Assembly: GCA_050084985.1 (NCBI GenBank) | Contig: JBITNC010000001.1 | Span: forward strand, 83,452,001-83,516,000 | Source of the DNA: Nageia nagi | Taxonomy: Eukaryota > Pinophyta | Reading direction: 5' to 3' | DNA: 64,000 nucleotides | Shown here: positions 1 through 11,639 of the stretch, piece after piece | Layout of the letters: every line of letters begins with the position of its first letter | How positions within the stretch are numbered: the stretch's first letter is position 1 | Made by a program: the position numbers and the translations under genes | The notes under the pieces: model-generated | What the model was told of the DNA's origin: nothing | The model's database searches: none | What the model saw: only the letters and a program-made list of their open reading frames with translations

Positions 1-117
1 GGAGTTGTCTAGAGGTACATATTCTAGTGCAAGGGAAAGTGGAACAGATTTCAAGTGGTGTTGGGTAGAGGGAGAGTCCTCTAGTTAAGGCATTGTAGGA
101 GCCATTTATAAAGGTAT
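1..117 (-). mobile_element. U element copy 1, left fragment
   Basis: This stretch matches 23636-23752 closely (shared core TCTAGAGGTACATA, then similar sequence up to CCATTT). It is the part of a U copy that lies left of the copia-1 insertion; the rest of the copy resumes after 8499. The uninterrupted paralogue at 23.6-24.4 kb reads straight through the point where copia-1 sits here, so it serves as the empty site. The left end of this U copy lies outside the window. U's only coding potential runs antisense and is decayed. Confidence 0.75.
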
Positions 118-618
118 TGTTGAAATGTATAATGCATTAATTTAAATATTTTGTAATAATCTTCTATGTAAGTTCACTAATACTTAAAGGTATCATTTTA
201 TACCTTAATTATATAAGTGAATATGATAATGTAACTTGTACTACACTTCATGCCATGAGCATATCCCTTGGGTAAAAGGATGCACATATCATGATTTTGT
301 ACATTGGATAAAAGGGTGATACAAAGAGGGATTTTGGCCTATAAATAGAAAGCTCTCTCTTAGTTATCATATACCAATTTATGGAGTAAAGTTATGCTAT
401 AGGATAGTGCTTAGGAGTTGAGATCAAGAGGATCGTAAGAGAGTTGTATTTATGATTAAAGTAAAGATCTATTTAGTGGATATACTCCTAGTTGGAGGAA
501 CCACTTACATCTTGTGTTGTGTTTTGAGATTGATTTGTGAGTTTGTTAGATGTTAATTATGAGCTTTCATGTAATCTTGAGAGTTTAGAGTTGTTCTTGT
601 TATAGTTAAATTCTCTCA
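118..618 (+). repeat. 5' LTR of copia-1
   Basis: About 501 bp, starting TGTTGAAATG and ending TTCTCTCA. It aligns along its length with 7996-8494 and with the partial LTRs at 58721 and 63697. A TATA box lies near the middle (340-347), so U3 is roughly the first 250 bp. The boundary is supported by the primer site 2 bp downstream and the near-identical 5-bp flanks of the element. Confidence 0.92.
340..347 (+). promoter_or_regulatory. TATA box of copia-1 5' LTR
   Basis: TATAAATA within GGCCTATAAATAGAA, at the usual mid-LTR position of a retrotransposon promoter. The same motif occurs in the 3' LTR at 8218-8225 and at 63919-63926. In the copia-2 5' LTR it has become TTTAAATA (about 58943). Confidence 0.7.
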
Positions 619-620
619 TT

Positions 621-635
621 TGGTTTCAGAATAGG
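621..635 (+). other. Primer binding site of copia-1
   Basis: TGGTTTCAGAATAGG, 2 bp after the LTR end, matches the usual plant copia primer site (TGGTATCAGAGC, complementary to initiator-Met tRNA) at 10 of the first 12 positions. Position and match together support it as the minus-strand priming site. Confidence 0.75.
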
Positions 636-639
636 TTTG

Positions 640-3425
640 AAGGTTCTTCTTCAACATTTTGAAGATATTCTTCATTAAACTTAGAGGTCTTCTTCCTTCA
701 ATTTTAAGGTCTTGTTGAGGTAAACTAAATAGAAGGTATAAATTCCTTCTTAGTTATTTGTTGCATTATTGATTTATAATATTAACATATATGTTATGTG
801 CTAGTTCATTTTTTGCAAAATACATTCTTAAATAGCAATATAATGCAATTATTATACTAACATTTTCTATGTTAGTTGCAATTTCTTTTGTTTACAAAAG
901 TTGCTCTATATATATTGCTATATTATTTTTTTTAAATATGGCTAACAAAAATTGCAATGTGGTGTAATTTTTTGTTTTGCTTATACTATTTTTTTTTACT
1001 TGCAATTTTTTACAAATTGCTTAATAAATTGCTACAACCTTTTAAAAAAATTAGTACACAACATTTGTAAAATATTACAAAGGTATATTTTCTAGCTATA
1101 TTTCCTTTTTCTAATAAAAAAATAAAAGAAGAATAGGTGACATTTATTGTATTTTTGCAATATTTCAAAGCAAATAGTTTATATTGAATTGAAAATCTAG
1201 TTCAAAATAAAAACAATAGAGGCAACATAAATTATCTCCTAAAGGTAATTATTTTAAGAGGTATTTTTTTTAGGTTTTGTTAAAAAACCTTGGTCAAATC
1301 CCCTCTATTGTCTTCTCTTAGGGCCCCCTATTCATTGGATGCTTTAAGGATAATGGGAAAGGTGAATTAATCTAGTTCACCTACCAATGTCTCCACTCTT
1401 TGATCAATCCAATCCCCTTCCTCCTTGCATAAAATACCCTAGCCACTTAGATGCCCCTTGTGCTTAGTCACTTCTATTTTCCTCCACCATTTCTCTTCCA
1501 ACTCTATCATTTCTTTCATAGCAACATGTTTCTCTTCCATATCCCAAGGTCACCACCTTATTTTAAGTCTGAATATTAGATCCCATGTGAATCATTTCTT
1601 TATGAAGAAGACAAGGGGAGCACTCCTCATGTGACCCTATCATAGTACTTTGAACCCCTCTTCTTTATCATGGCCCTCTCTATACTATTCTCAACCTCTC
1701 TAACTAGTTCTTCCTTGTGATATCATGTCTTTTTTTGGTGTCTCTCATTGTTTATTTCCCTCATATGTGTAGCCATTCTTATTATGTGACCCCATTTTTT
1801 AATCTTCATCTTCTTAAAAAAAAATCCAATAGTGTTGGCATTTAATTTATTTTTTTACTTAATGCATTAAGAAAATTTTAATTTCTTGCATAGCATGTAC
1901 TCCTCTTTGGTAGGCATTTAATTTTCTTTGCTTGCTTATAAGTCATTTCTTCCTATTTAATGCATTTAGAAGCCTTATACTCCACATTTAAAGTATAATC
2001 ATGATGAGATTACTTACCTTAATTTAAAGTATATTATTGGTCACAAATTCATCATTACCCATTAAATGCTCTACCATTTTGAGTTAAATTGTGGCTAAAA
2101 TATAATTTTTTTTTTGGAGTATAAATTGGGTTGGCAAATACCTCTTAATATGACTATACCTAAAATTTTTTAAGCAAAGGGAAGAAGGAATGCTATTCTT
2201 TAAATTAGCAATACTATTAAGGGAAATTGTAGTGGTTTTTAGTTAAACTAGATGTATACTTAGAAGTTTTTTTAAGCATCCAAAATACTTTTAAGGATAA
2301 AATATTAAGTTAAGCTAAGTAGGATATCTTTAGGCCTACATTTTTTTAAGTAAAAGAGGGGGAGATTTTATAATTTTTAGTTAAATTTTTTGGATCCACA
2401 TATTGTATATTTTACTTAATGAGGTTAATGCATTCTACTTATTTTTTGGTGATACATGCTTAAGGACTTAAATTTTTTAAGTTATATGCTTTTTTTTAAA
2501 GTCAAATATTGCATGCTTATTACTTAAAATCTTAAGTTATGATGCAATTTACTTCCTTATCCAAGAACTTAACTTATACAAATTATGGAACTATGTAAAG
2601 ATGTCCTTTAGGGTTTAGTAAACAAAATTCATTTGACAGTTAGGTTTTAAATTTCAAATGGATGATTTTTATTACTTATGCTCTTTTACTTCATGTTTCA
2701 TATTTTGATTTATTTGCTTATGTAAATAAAAATATAAACATTGAAATGAGAAACCCCATAAAGTGAACACATTTGCATGTACATTCTACAACATGACATG
2801 TTAGGGGAGTCATGAGGTGAGGATAGGTGGATTGAAGCCTTTAAGTCTAATAATCCAAGTGGTAAAAAGTTTGTACTTCTCAATTGCCCCTAAGTCCTCT
2901 GTTGGTCTAGACATAACTCCAATAGGTAGATAGGCATGTGTGTAGTGATACCACATGTCCGCACATCCATTTAGGGATTATCTTAATAACCTAAGAGGAT
3001 AACTTGAAACCTAATCAAGATTAATAATTTATCCAATTCAATATACATCATAACCATAAAAAATAGTAGGTGCTTCTCCTTGTGAGAGTATAATACTAAT
3101 CAAGGCAAACTAATTGAGGATTGGTAGTACTTGGGATCTTCTTGTGTGGGCATCTAGGTGAAGGTCTAATTTTAGATAAGAAAACAAGCTTCAACAATAT
3201 CACTCTACATCTATAGTTCTTGGTGATGATAAAAGTATTTGGGTACATGGGATGTATATTTGAATTGTAAAATATTTGTACTTGTGAATCAAATCAAGCA
3301 TGACTCTAGTGTTAGATTTAACATATATCATTTACTTAGTTAAAAGTTAACATTTAATATTATTTATTAAACCATATGCTTATTATTGTTTACATTCTTA
3401 TGTAGCAAATAAGAGAATCCTTTTT
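640..3425. other. Long non-coding leader of copia-1, possibly with an unrecognised insertion
   Basis: No sustained reading frame or paired repeat is visible between the primer site and the first gag-like codons. The sequence is very AT-rich, with T-rich runs near 900-1050 and 1800-2500. About 2.8 kb is long for a copia leader, and copia-2 joins its LTR to mid-gag directly, so the two copies cannot settle whether this is native leader or a nested insert. I see no LTR pair or target duplication inside it. Confidence 0.5.
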
Positions 3426-3429
3426 ACCC

Positions 3430-4284
3430 AAACACATTCTTGATGGTTCCAAATTTGGTATTTGGGAATCTTGGATGAGAGTTGAATTGCAAGTAAGGAA
3501 TCTTTAGCAAATAGTGAATGAGAAGCTTGTACCTCCTATAGATGAAGGCACTAGAGGCTTACAATGTAAAGAATGAGTTGATAACTTTCATGATTTACCA
3601 TGCAATTTTAGTTGATGTGCTTCTAATGATTTCCTCTTCAACCTTGGTAATAAGCTTAAGCAAATCTATCTTAGTTCAAAATTTTTAAGAAGGTTTACTA
3701 TTTTCTAAAAGTTGGTTCAATCTTATTAAGGGAAATATGAAAATGTTGCCATCTACTTGAATAAAATTGTTGATCTAAGCATCCAACTTGTTGCATGTAG
3801 GTGTAATTAGATCAATAATGAATTCATGATCTTTGTCATTCTTCAAATCCTTTCTTCAAAGTTTGAAAACTTTATAATGGTTATGGAAATAAGGCTTGAT
3901 GATGAAAAAGAAGTCTTCTCCCTTGAAAACCTTTCTAAGCTCCTTTTAAAACATGAGAAAACCCTTAACAATAAGGTGTTGATTTCTTCTCTTAAGGATA
4001 ATAATGTTTCTCTTGGAGCAACCAAAACTTCTTTCAAGAAGAAGTTCAACCATCAAAAGAAATTTTTTCCTTCTTGCTCCAAAAGATTTGAGAAAAGGAA
4101 TAATGGAAAAAACAATAACAACAACCACTTTAAGAAAAAAGATTCAAAAGGTAAAGAAAATAATATATATTTTAAAGAAAATTTTGATGGTATTTATAAT
4201 TATTATGGTATCCAAGGTCACAAAGAAGTTGATTGCTACAAAAAAAAAAAAGAGAGAAAAAGAACAAAGGCAATGGAAATGTAA
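3430..4284 (+). pseudogene. gag: Copia-1 gag (decayed)
   Basis: Capsid/nucleocapsid remnant. Reading begins near 3433 with LDGSKFGIWESWMRVELQ, the usual start region of plant copia gag, then breaks at several stops. From 3826 it is open for 152 codons: a basic, lysine- and asparagine-rich tail, then a degenerate zinc knuckle (YNYYGIQGHKEVDCY, about 4195-4240) whose first cysteines are replaced by tyrosines. It aligns closely with copia-2 gag at 59230-59945. A shifted basic frame over the same bases is a shadow. Confidence 0.85.
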
Positions 4285-4339
4285 AGAACTTAAAAAAAAA
4301 AGAATATTAATGCTAGTTTTGCTATGGTGCTACTCCATT

Positions 4340-4890
4340 TATCCCTCTTTTGCATCTAATTGGATTGTTGATTTTGGTTGCACTTATTACCTACACTTTG
4401 AAAAATGAAAGTTTGAAAACTTTCACAAGTGTAGAAAAGATACGATTGTGATAGGTGATAACTCTACCTTTGAAATCTATGGAAATGGGAGTGTGTTGAT
4501 TCATGGGAAGGTTCTTGAAAATGTGCTTTATGTTCTTAAGCTTAAGATGAACCTTCTCTCCTATATCCAAGTTGCTAGAAATGGATACTTTTTGAGTTCA
4601 ACTCTCAATCTTGGTGCATTAAGAAAGAACTTGCCATTTTAGTTAAAGGATCAATGAAAGATGATTTCTACATTATGGATCAAGTTCCATAAAAAATGTG
4701 TCTTGCTACAAGTGTGTATTCTATAAGCAATCTTTCGCACCAATGTTTTAGGCACCTTAACCATAAATGTATTCAATTCATGAAAGACCAAGAACTTATG
4801 AAAGGTTTTCCTTCAATTTCTCCTTCAGTTGGTCTATGTGAGAAGTGCATTCTTAGTAAGATGCATAAACAATATTTAAAAAAGATAAAG
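4340..4890 (+). pseudogene. pol: Copia-1 protease and GAG-pre-integrase region
   Basis: Aspartic protease start WIVDFGCTYYLHF (from 4361) corresponds to the copia WIVDSGCT.H motif, with the catalytic DSG changed to DFG. After a stop the frame continues through DNSTFEIYGNGSVLIHGKVL (4455 onward). The GAG-pre-integrase part follows at 4696-4890, with LSHQCFRHLNHKCIQFMK and then CEKCILSKMHKQ, keeping the H and CxxC spacing of the integrase zinc-binding module. Several stops and frame changes make it non-functional. Confidence 0.82.
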
Positions 4891-5640
4891 TAATAAGAGC
4901 ATCTCAACCTCTTCTACTTATGCATTCAGATTTGATGGGTCCATTTTAGACTAAGTCACTTGAAGAAGCATCTTACATCTTGACCTTAATTGATGACTTT
5001 AGTATAATGACCTTTGGATATCTACTTGAGTATAAAGATCAAACCTTTGAGAGCTTTAAGGTTTTAAGTCCTTTATTGAGAATAAAACTAATCTTAAAAT
5101 TAAGATGTTAAGATTATATAAAGGAGAAGAATATAACAATAATGAGTTTAATGACTATTGTGCTAAGTATGGAATCAAAAAGTAGTTTACAATTTCTTAC
5201 ACTTTTTAGTAGAACAATGTTGCTGAAAAGAAAAATAGAATAATTATGGAGATGGATAGATGCATGTTAGGTAATCTTTCTAGTTTCTCATGGGGTGAAG
5301 TTGTGACCATTGCTATTTACACCTTTAATAGGTTTCCTATAAAAGCTGTTTAAGGTAAAACTCCTTTTGAGCCATGGTCAGAAAGGAAACCTAACATTTC
5401 ACATTTTAGGGTGTTTGGTTATGAATAATTCTCCTACATTATTTTTGAGAAAAGGAAAAGGTTGGATAAAAGAGATAAAAATACATATTTATGGGTTATG
5501 ATAGTTAGCATAGAGGCTACAGCCTCTACTCTCCACCTATAAAGTAGTGTTCATTTCAAGAGATGTAAAGTTCAATGAACTTCTTGAAGAATCTACTTCT
5601 AAAGAGGATGTTGATGATCTAAAGTAATCTTTAGTTGCAC
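4891..5640 (+). pseudogene. pol: Copia-1 integrase core (decayed)
   Basis: The translated remnant keeps the order of a copia integrase core: a HSDLMG-like segment after 4915, YILTLIDDFS near 4975, a stretch corresponding to LRLDNGGEYNNN in copia-2 (about 5105-5145), and an ending similar to the copia-2 frame around GYESQHKGFRLYSP. Two adjacent TAG codons near 5208 replace the usual PQQN glutamines. Frequent stops confirm inactivity. Confidence 0.75.
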
Positions 5641-5789
5641 CTAGCTAGTTAGATATTAATATAGACAAGTCATCTTAGGAGAAAAATTCTTCAACATAAA
5701 GGGTAACAAGGAGCATGACCTTAAACAAATTATTATTTACTAAGATTGACAATAAGCATGAGCTCTCATACTTCAAAGAAGCTTCAAAG

Positions 5790-6640
5790 CATGAGTACTA
5801 AATGGAAGCCATGAAAGTGGAGTATGAGATGCTTATAAAAAATAAAACTTGAAACTTGGTTCCTTATGTCAATAAGAAGAATGTGATTAGTAATAAGTGT
5901 ATATACAAAGATAAATTCAATTTAATTGAAGATATTGAAAAATACAAAGCAAGGTTAGTAGCTAAAGGTTTTGCTTAGAAATATGATGTAGATTATGAAA
6001 AAACTTTTGCTCATATGGAAAAGATGCCTATTGTGTAGATTATTCTTGGTCTTTCTATAGCTCAAGGATGGAAATTTTTTCAACTTCACATCAATAGTGC
6101 ATTTCTCAATGGTGACTTAGATGTGAAAATTTTCATAAATCAATTAGAAGGGTTCAATGTGGAAGGTAAAGAGTCTTATGTGCAAGCTAACGAAGTCATT
6201 GTATGGACTTAAGCGAGCACCTTGAGCCTAGTATAAAAAGATTTTAAGGTACTTTGTAGACATTGGATTCTCTAATTGTTTTTCTAACTCCTATCTATAT
6301 GTGATCAATCAAGAAAAAGATGTGGTATTGATTCTCTTTTATATGGATGATATTTTGATTATTGAAAATAATGATGAAATCATTCAAGAGTGCATATCTA
6401 AACTTAAGACAACATTTGAAATGACTAATCTTGGTCTCTTGCACTACTATCTTGAAATGCAAGTGTATCAATACAAGGATTGTACTAATCTCAATCAATA
6501 TAAGTATATATAAAATATATCACAAAAGTTTAGAATGAAGGAGTGTAGATTTGCTGTGAGCTTAGTCTCTCCTGGAATCACTATTTCTCTGAGCTCCAAC
6601 TCTTAGTTGGCTAATGCTACAACTTATAGGCAAGTAATTG
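5790..6640 (+). pseudogene. pol: Copia-1 reverse transcriptase
   Basis: Matches the copia-2 RT along its length: MEAMKVEYEML, a LVPY..KKNVI segment, AKGFAxKYDVDYEKTF, then the catalytic box FYMDDILII (YMDD at 6340-6351) inside a 70-codon open stretch (6301-6513). A TGA and a TAG at 6220-6232 fall exactly where copia-2 has them, in what should be QAPRAWY. It is inactive because of many stops; the YMDD box itself is intact. Confidence 0.88.
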
Positions 6641-7316
6641 GCAGTCTTTTATATTTGACTATATCTAGGTTAGATATTACCTTTGCAATGAATTTGATGG
6701 CATGATTCATGTAAAAATCATATGTTGAGCACCTCAGTGCTATTAAGTAAATCTTGAGGTATGTTGTAAAGACTAAAGATCTTGCCCTCAAGTATTCTAA
6801 GTTACCCTTGTTTGTTCTCTTTGGATTTTCAAATTCTAACTATGGGGGAGATAGAGATGATAAGAAATCATCTCTATGTATGTGTTTAGCATTGGTTAAA
6901 GTGCTATCTCTTAAGATTCCAATAAGCAACCTACTATTTCTCTTTCCACCATAGAAGTTGAATACTATGCCATGGCTATTGTAGCCCAAAAAGCCATTTA
7001 TCTAAGGCATATTTTAAAATAAATTAGGTATGAGCAAGATGGCTTATCTTTTATTTCTTTAGAAAATTAGTTGACTATTTCTTTGGCTAAGAATCCTATG
7101 ATCCATTAGAGAACAAAACATGTGGAAATCCATGCCCATTTTATCAGAGACAAGGTTCTTAATGGCATCATACACCTAGAGGAATGTCCATCCACCTTGA
7201 ACTCCATTGATTTATTCACCAAACACCTCCCAAAAGCTAAATTGTGTAAGCTTAGGGATGCTATTGGGTTGGTGAGGTTACTCTCAAAGAGAATGAAGTT
7301 TGAATTTTTATGTTGA
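6641..7316 (+). pseudogene. pol: Copia-1 RNase H and C-terminus
   Basis: Remnant of copia RNase H: YRQVIGSLLYLTISRLDI near 6630, LRYVVKTKDLALKYSKL (6754 onward), then a broken SLSTIEVEYYAMAI segment near 6945. The C-terminus ends with the conserved RTKHVEIHAHFIRDKVL and DLFTKHLPKAKLCKLRDAIG (7122-7316, open for 64 codons). A TAG before RTKH is shared with copia-2. Confidence 0.85.
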
Positions 7317-7374
7317 ATTCATATTTGTGATAACAACTTCTCCCTTAGGAGGATTTTATGTTGTATAGTGTTGA

Positions 7375-7570
7375 TTTTGTTGTACACCTTCATGGTAAGT
7401 TTGCTCTATGTGAGGAACTTGTTATACAATTTTTTTTTTTTTTAAAGGTAAAAGATTGGCTAATCTAGCACTATTTAGTTATCCATATGTGAGGAACTCT
7501 TATGTGTCTTTTGGTACTATTCAGTTATCTATATATGAGGAACTTGTATGTGCATGCTCTATTTTGTAAT
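7375..7570 (+). repeat. Short tandem repeats in copia-1 3' untranslated region
   Basis: Three variants of a unit of roughly 45-50 bp containing TATGTGAGGAACTTGTATGTG and TTTAGTTATCCATA lie between the RNase H end and the 3' LTR. Copia-2 carries five such variants at 62990-63240. The unit has no evident coding role. About 420 bp of unstructured AT-rich sequence follow before the purine tract. Confidence 0.75.
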
Positions 7571-7986
7571 GATAATCAACACATATGTTATATACAATAG
7601 ATGACTATAAGTTTTTGGCATGGCATATTCATGATGACTTATAGTACACCATTTATTAGTTCATGATGGCATTTGTGTGATTCATCTATCTTTGTTGATA
7701 TAAATATGTTGCATCTAATTGATCTTGTTATTTGAGCTTCTTATGACTTGTAGGTTCCTTTGAAATTGTAGGTTACTTAACTCAAGTATGCAAGCTCTTA
7801 GAGACTCTTCATGAATGATTGGTTGAGGTTAATGATTATATTTGGTAAGGTAGTGAGTCTCAAACTAGATCTTTCTTATGTCACAAATATGTAAAAAGTT
7901 TTTTTCTTTGTTCTATCTATTTGGAGGAGAACTCTCTTACTTTCTCTTCTTCTTCTCTCTTATTTGCTCTATCCCAATATTGCATT

Positions 7987-7995
7987 AAGGGGGAG
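7987..7995 (+). other. Polypurine tract of copia-1
   Basis: AAGGGGGAG directly abuts the 3' LTR start at 7996, the expected plus-strand primer. Copia-2 has AAGGGGGAA in the same place (63688-63696). Confidence 0.85.
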
Positions 7996-8494
7996 TGTTG
8001 GAATGTATAATGCATTATTGTAAAGGTTTTGTAATAATATTTTATGTAAGTTTACTAATACTTAAGGGTAACATTTTATACCTTAAGTATTTAAGTGAAT
8101 ATGATAATGTAACTTATCCTACACTCCATGCCATAAGCATGCCCCTTGGGCAAAAGGATGTGCATGTCATACTTTTGTACATTGGATGAAAGGGTGATTC
8201 AAAGAAGGAGTTTGGACTATAAATAGAAGGCTCCATCTTTGTGATCACACACCAATTTGTGGAGTAAAGTTATGCTATAGGATAGTGCTTAGGAGTTGAG
8301 ATTAAGAGAATTGTAAGAGTTGTATTCATTATTCAAGTAAAGATCTAGTAAGTAGATGTACTCTTAGTTGGAGGAACCATTTACATCTTATGTTCTATTG
8401 TGATATTGCTTTGTGAGTTTGTTATATGTTAATTGTGAGCTTTCATGTGATATTGCAAGTTTAGAGTTATTCTTGTTATAGTTCAGTTCTCTCA
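7996..8494 (+). repeat. 3' LTR of copia-1
   Basis: About 499 bp, TGTTGGAATG to TTCTCTCA, aligning with 118-618 with scattered substitutions and small indels. TATA box at 8218-8225. The following AGTAT is the right target duplication; sequence after it resumes U copy 1. Confidence 0.92.
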
Positions 8495-9215
8495 AGTATA
8501 ATTCATCTCACCTCCCCATAGAGTAGTTGACCAAGATTTTTATCAAATCTTATTGGAGAAGCTTACATCCCCTATTCCTATAGATAAATAAGCCCATTAA
8601 GTGAAATTAAAAGTGAGGTAGTTTTACCTATATCTTTCCCCTAAAATAAATAGGTAGAGAGAAATGGAAACCAATGATCTTTAAGTACCTCCCTTCCAAG
8701 GTGAATAATTTTATCAAGGCCTTAACAACTTTACTCTATGGGTATGGAATATCTTCTACTAATTAGGTCCAAACTCATATTATAAAGACTAGTTCACTTG
8801 GATCAAGGAAATTTTAAATCCCCTTAATGGTTGAGAAAATGTATCTACAATATTTAACCCCTACATTTATCATCCTTGTAGCTTGTGAGATCAACTCTAC
8901 ACTGATGCAAAATTAGTATCCATAAAATTTGACTAGTCCATTATGCAAGAAATTTGTAACCTACCTTGAGCACTTTGAGTTATGAAAATCTAAATCTTCC
9001 ACAAATCCTTTGATTCCTCAATTGCATAGAATTTCCAAATTTACAAGGTCTTTCTTGCATTCTTTACCATTCTCTAGCTTAGTTCTCTTCTACCCATTCA
9101 TGGCTCTCATTGTTTGGAAAATACACATGCACCAACTGGTTTCTTTGTAGGTTTAAACTATTTGAGTGAGTTGCATTTAATCTCCAACATACATGAATTC
9201 CCACTTATCAATAGT
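8495..9215 (-). mobile_element. U element copy 1, right fragment
   Basis: Aligns collinearly with 23755-24446. Shared landmarks are AATTCATCTCACC, TTGACCAAGATTTTTATCAA, CATTGTTTGGAAAA-like sequence, TTTAAACTATTTGAGTGAG and the terminus GAATTCCCACTTAT. Homology between the two copies stops at CCCACTTAT, and the flanks beyond differ, which marks U's right end. Antisense translation gives the same decayed frame as copy 2 (fragments such as ECKKDLV, EILCN, ISQATR). Function not recognised. Confidence 0.72.
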
Positions 9216-9457
9216 CCTTTATGGTTCAATCCATGGAGGTGCTACAATTCATCTGGGAAAATGACTTCCCACATGGCTGCCACCTTGCTTAGCACAATTT
9301 GATCAATATTCATGTGGTTTTGTTTTCAATTCATCCTCCCTACATATATCATAAAAATATTTTGAGAAAATAACACCATCATGTAAATAATACTTCCTTG
9401 ATTTCATCTTCAAAGCTCATTTTGCATTAAATGATAAATCTAATAATTGTTATGCAC
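9216..9457 (-). pseudogene. Gypsy pol fragment (RNase H/integrase boundary)
   Basis: Antisense translation gives LSFNAK, ALKMKSRKYYLHDGVIFSK, then GGSHVGSHF. This is the region just before and into the HHCC zinc module of Ty3/gypsy integrase. It resembles LSFNVK / KYYLHNGVLFLNY of gypsy-D at about 24460-24540. It ends abruptly at about 9457, where a plus-strand gag begins. This is therefore a second gypsy copy that was hit by U at a different site. Confidence 0.6.
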
Positions 9458-10190
9458 AACTTATCTTAAAATTTTATATCCATTTCAAATATCACTCTCC
9501 TAGACAAATTATAGTTTCATATTTAGTTAATGCTAATTAAGCTTCAAATAAGAGATTTGATAAATTTTCCCAAATATTTCAAAATATATGGAGCATGATT
9601 CCTAAACCCTTGTACAAATTCCATGTAACATCCATGTTTGTCCACAACATCCATCCTAGATTGAATTTCATAACCTTAGACTATATGACACTACCCTTTA
9701 CAGAAATTGTGCATAGGGTTACCCAAAAAGAGAAGTTCTTAGTTGATATAGGTGACTTGAAATATGGAAATCCTAATAAGGAAACCAAGGGAGGTAGACA
9801 TTAGAAAAAGGAAGATAAAGAAGTACATGCCATAGAGGAACCCCAATCCAAAGAGCAATAAAAGAATCAAGCAAAATAAAATTTTAGGAAGATTAATAGG
9901 TTACCTTTGGCTCCTATTATTTTATTTAAGGATTATTTATAAAAAGGACTAATCAAACTTGATCCAAACTAAGAGCTAGGTCCTCATGATGATAAACCTA
10001 GTTGTTACAATGAAGAGAAATTTTGCAAATATTATAAAGTTAAAGGTCACAAAATAAATACCTATATGATCTTGAGAAAAAAAATTATAGAAATTATTAG
10101 ATGATGGTAAGATATAGTACGAGACCTATTAACTACTTTCTCTTATCAAAGAGAAAAAAGGCATAGTAAGGGATCTATGATCCTCCTTTT
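9458..10190 (+). pseudogene. gag: Tat-1 gag C-terminal part with degenerate zinc knuckle
   Basis: Aligns with the LTR-A2 gag at 50210-50565 (shared DNA core TTTTATATCCATTTCAAATATCA; protein HPRLNFITLDYMTLPFTEI against HPKLKFIVLDYVPLPFTNI). It then runs beyond it to a nucleic-acid-binding knuckle CKYYKVKGHKINTY (10024-10065) in which two cysteines have become tyrosines. It begins mid-protein at the junction with the gypsy fragment. No start codon of its own. Confidence 0.75.
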
Positions 10191-11639
10191 GACAAGGTGG
10201 TCCTCGATGTTTTTACTTAGGTTTCTCTTTGGTTTGACACAATAACTCAAATCACATTTTCCACCAAAAGATCTCCTTTATAATAAGAGTTAACCCTTGC
10301 TAATGTAGCTTGCAAGAGGAATCACTTAATCCAATTTAATTGCATAGGCTGGTTAAATTTTTGAGTTATAAAATTTCCTTCAATGGTATTTAGTTTCTTT
10401 GTTTCACACAACCAATTAAGTAAATATGTATTACAATCTAAGTCCTTCAATAACTATAGAATAAAGTTTTCATAAGTGTTTATCCTTGAATAATTCTTTC
10501 TTAGAATAATACTTAATACAATTTTACTATTTATAGCTTTTCAAGTTGTAGGAGATAGATTATTCTACAATGAAACTTAGTACTTAGCTTCATACACACT
10601 CTATGTCATTCAATCACCAAGTATTTGCTTGTTCTTAAAAAGTTTACCTCATACTTAATAACTTGGGTGAGATGCTTTTACTTAGTGAAAATCTAATTGA
10701 ACATATAACTCGTTAGAATTTTAAAATAAAATTGATTCTTAAAGAAAAAGATAGATAGTTGAATCTATACTTGCAATCCATCCAAGTTTGAAGAATGATC
10801 TCACAAAGAACTACACAAGTACTTGAAGCAAAAGATATGTTTTATTATCATATGCTTCCAGGCTTGATTTACAAATTCTTATAAGTTTTACAGCTGAAGC
10901 TCTACCTAAGAGATCCCTTTAAATATCTTGCATTCTAACTTTTTAATATTTTGAGGTGGTTACATCCTCCAAAAACCCTATCTATGTATGAAACCTAACC
11001 ATCTCTATAACCCTAGTTTACTTTATAAACCTTAGTTATGTTTAGAAAATAGATTGAAAATTTACCTAAATCCTTCAAATGAAGGATGAAAAATAAAATA
11101 AAATAATTCCTTTTCTCAAGGTTACATTTTATTCTTGAAAATAAACTGTGTCTAGAAAAATAGGACCAAAAAATAATCTAACTTTGAAAAATAGGACCTG
11201 AAAAATAGTCTAAGTCCTTTTTCTCATATTACAACAATATGCTATCATTTCTATATTTCTTTGATGCTTTGAATTTCTTTGTTCCTTTTTTATAGCCTAC
11301 ATCATTCAATTGAAAATATTTTTCTCTTTTTTGGAACTATCTCCCTTGAACATAGGTACTTCATTTGTTCCTTTTGAAGATGGTTCACTTGTGGTAAGTC
11401 TCCTTTCTATCCCAAATCTCATGAGCTCACATTCACTTATATAATTCTCCTTTAAGAACATCCATGGATATTTCATATGGTTTTACCCTGCAAAAAATAT
11501 ATTTATATTAAACAAGTAAATGAAATCTTCACAAGAAAAGCATAACAAAACTAGTAGGATACCCCCTTTTCATGTTTCATGATTTTGTCAGCTCCAAGGA
11601 TGAAGAAAGAAACTTTCTAATGCATTAGTATCTTGGAAC

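Larger units (their letters stand above)
118..8494 (+). mobile_element. Copia-1: full-length but defective Ty1/copia LTR retrotransposon
   Basis: Two LTRs of about 500 bp (118-618 and 7996-8494) begin TGTTG and end CTCTCA. A primer site resembling the initiator-Met tRNA complement follows the 5' LTR and a purine tract precedes the 3' LTR. The internal order gag, protease, integrase, RT, RNase H is the copia order. Flanks GGTAT (113-117) and AGTAT (8495-8499) look like a 5-bp target duplication with one mutation. All coding parts carry many stops, so it can only have moved with trans help, or when younger. Copia-2 at 58721 is a close relative. The host sequence is U copy 1. Confidence 0.92.
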
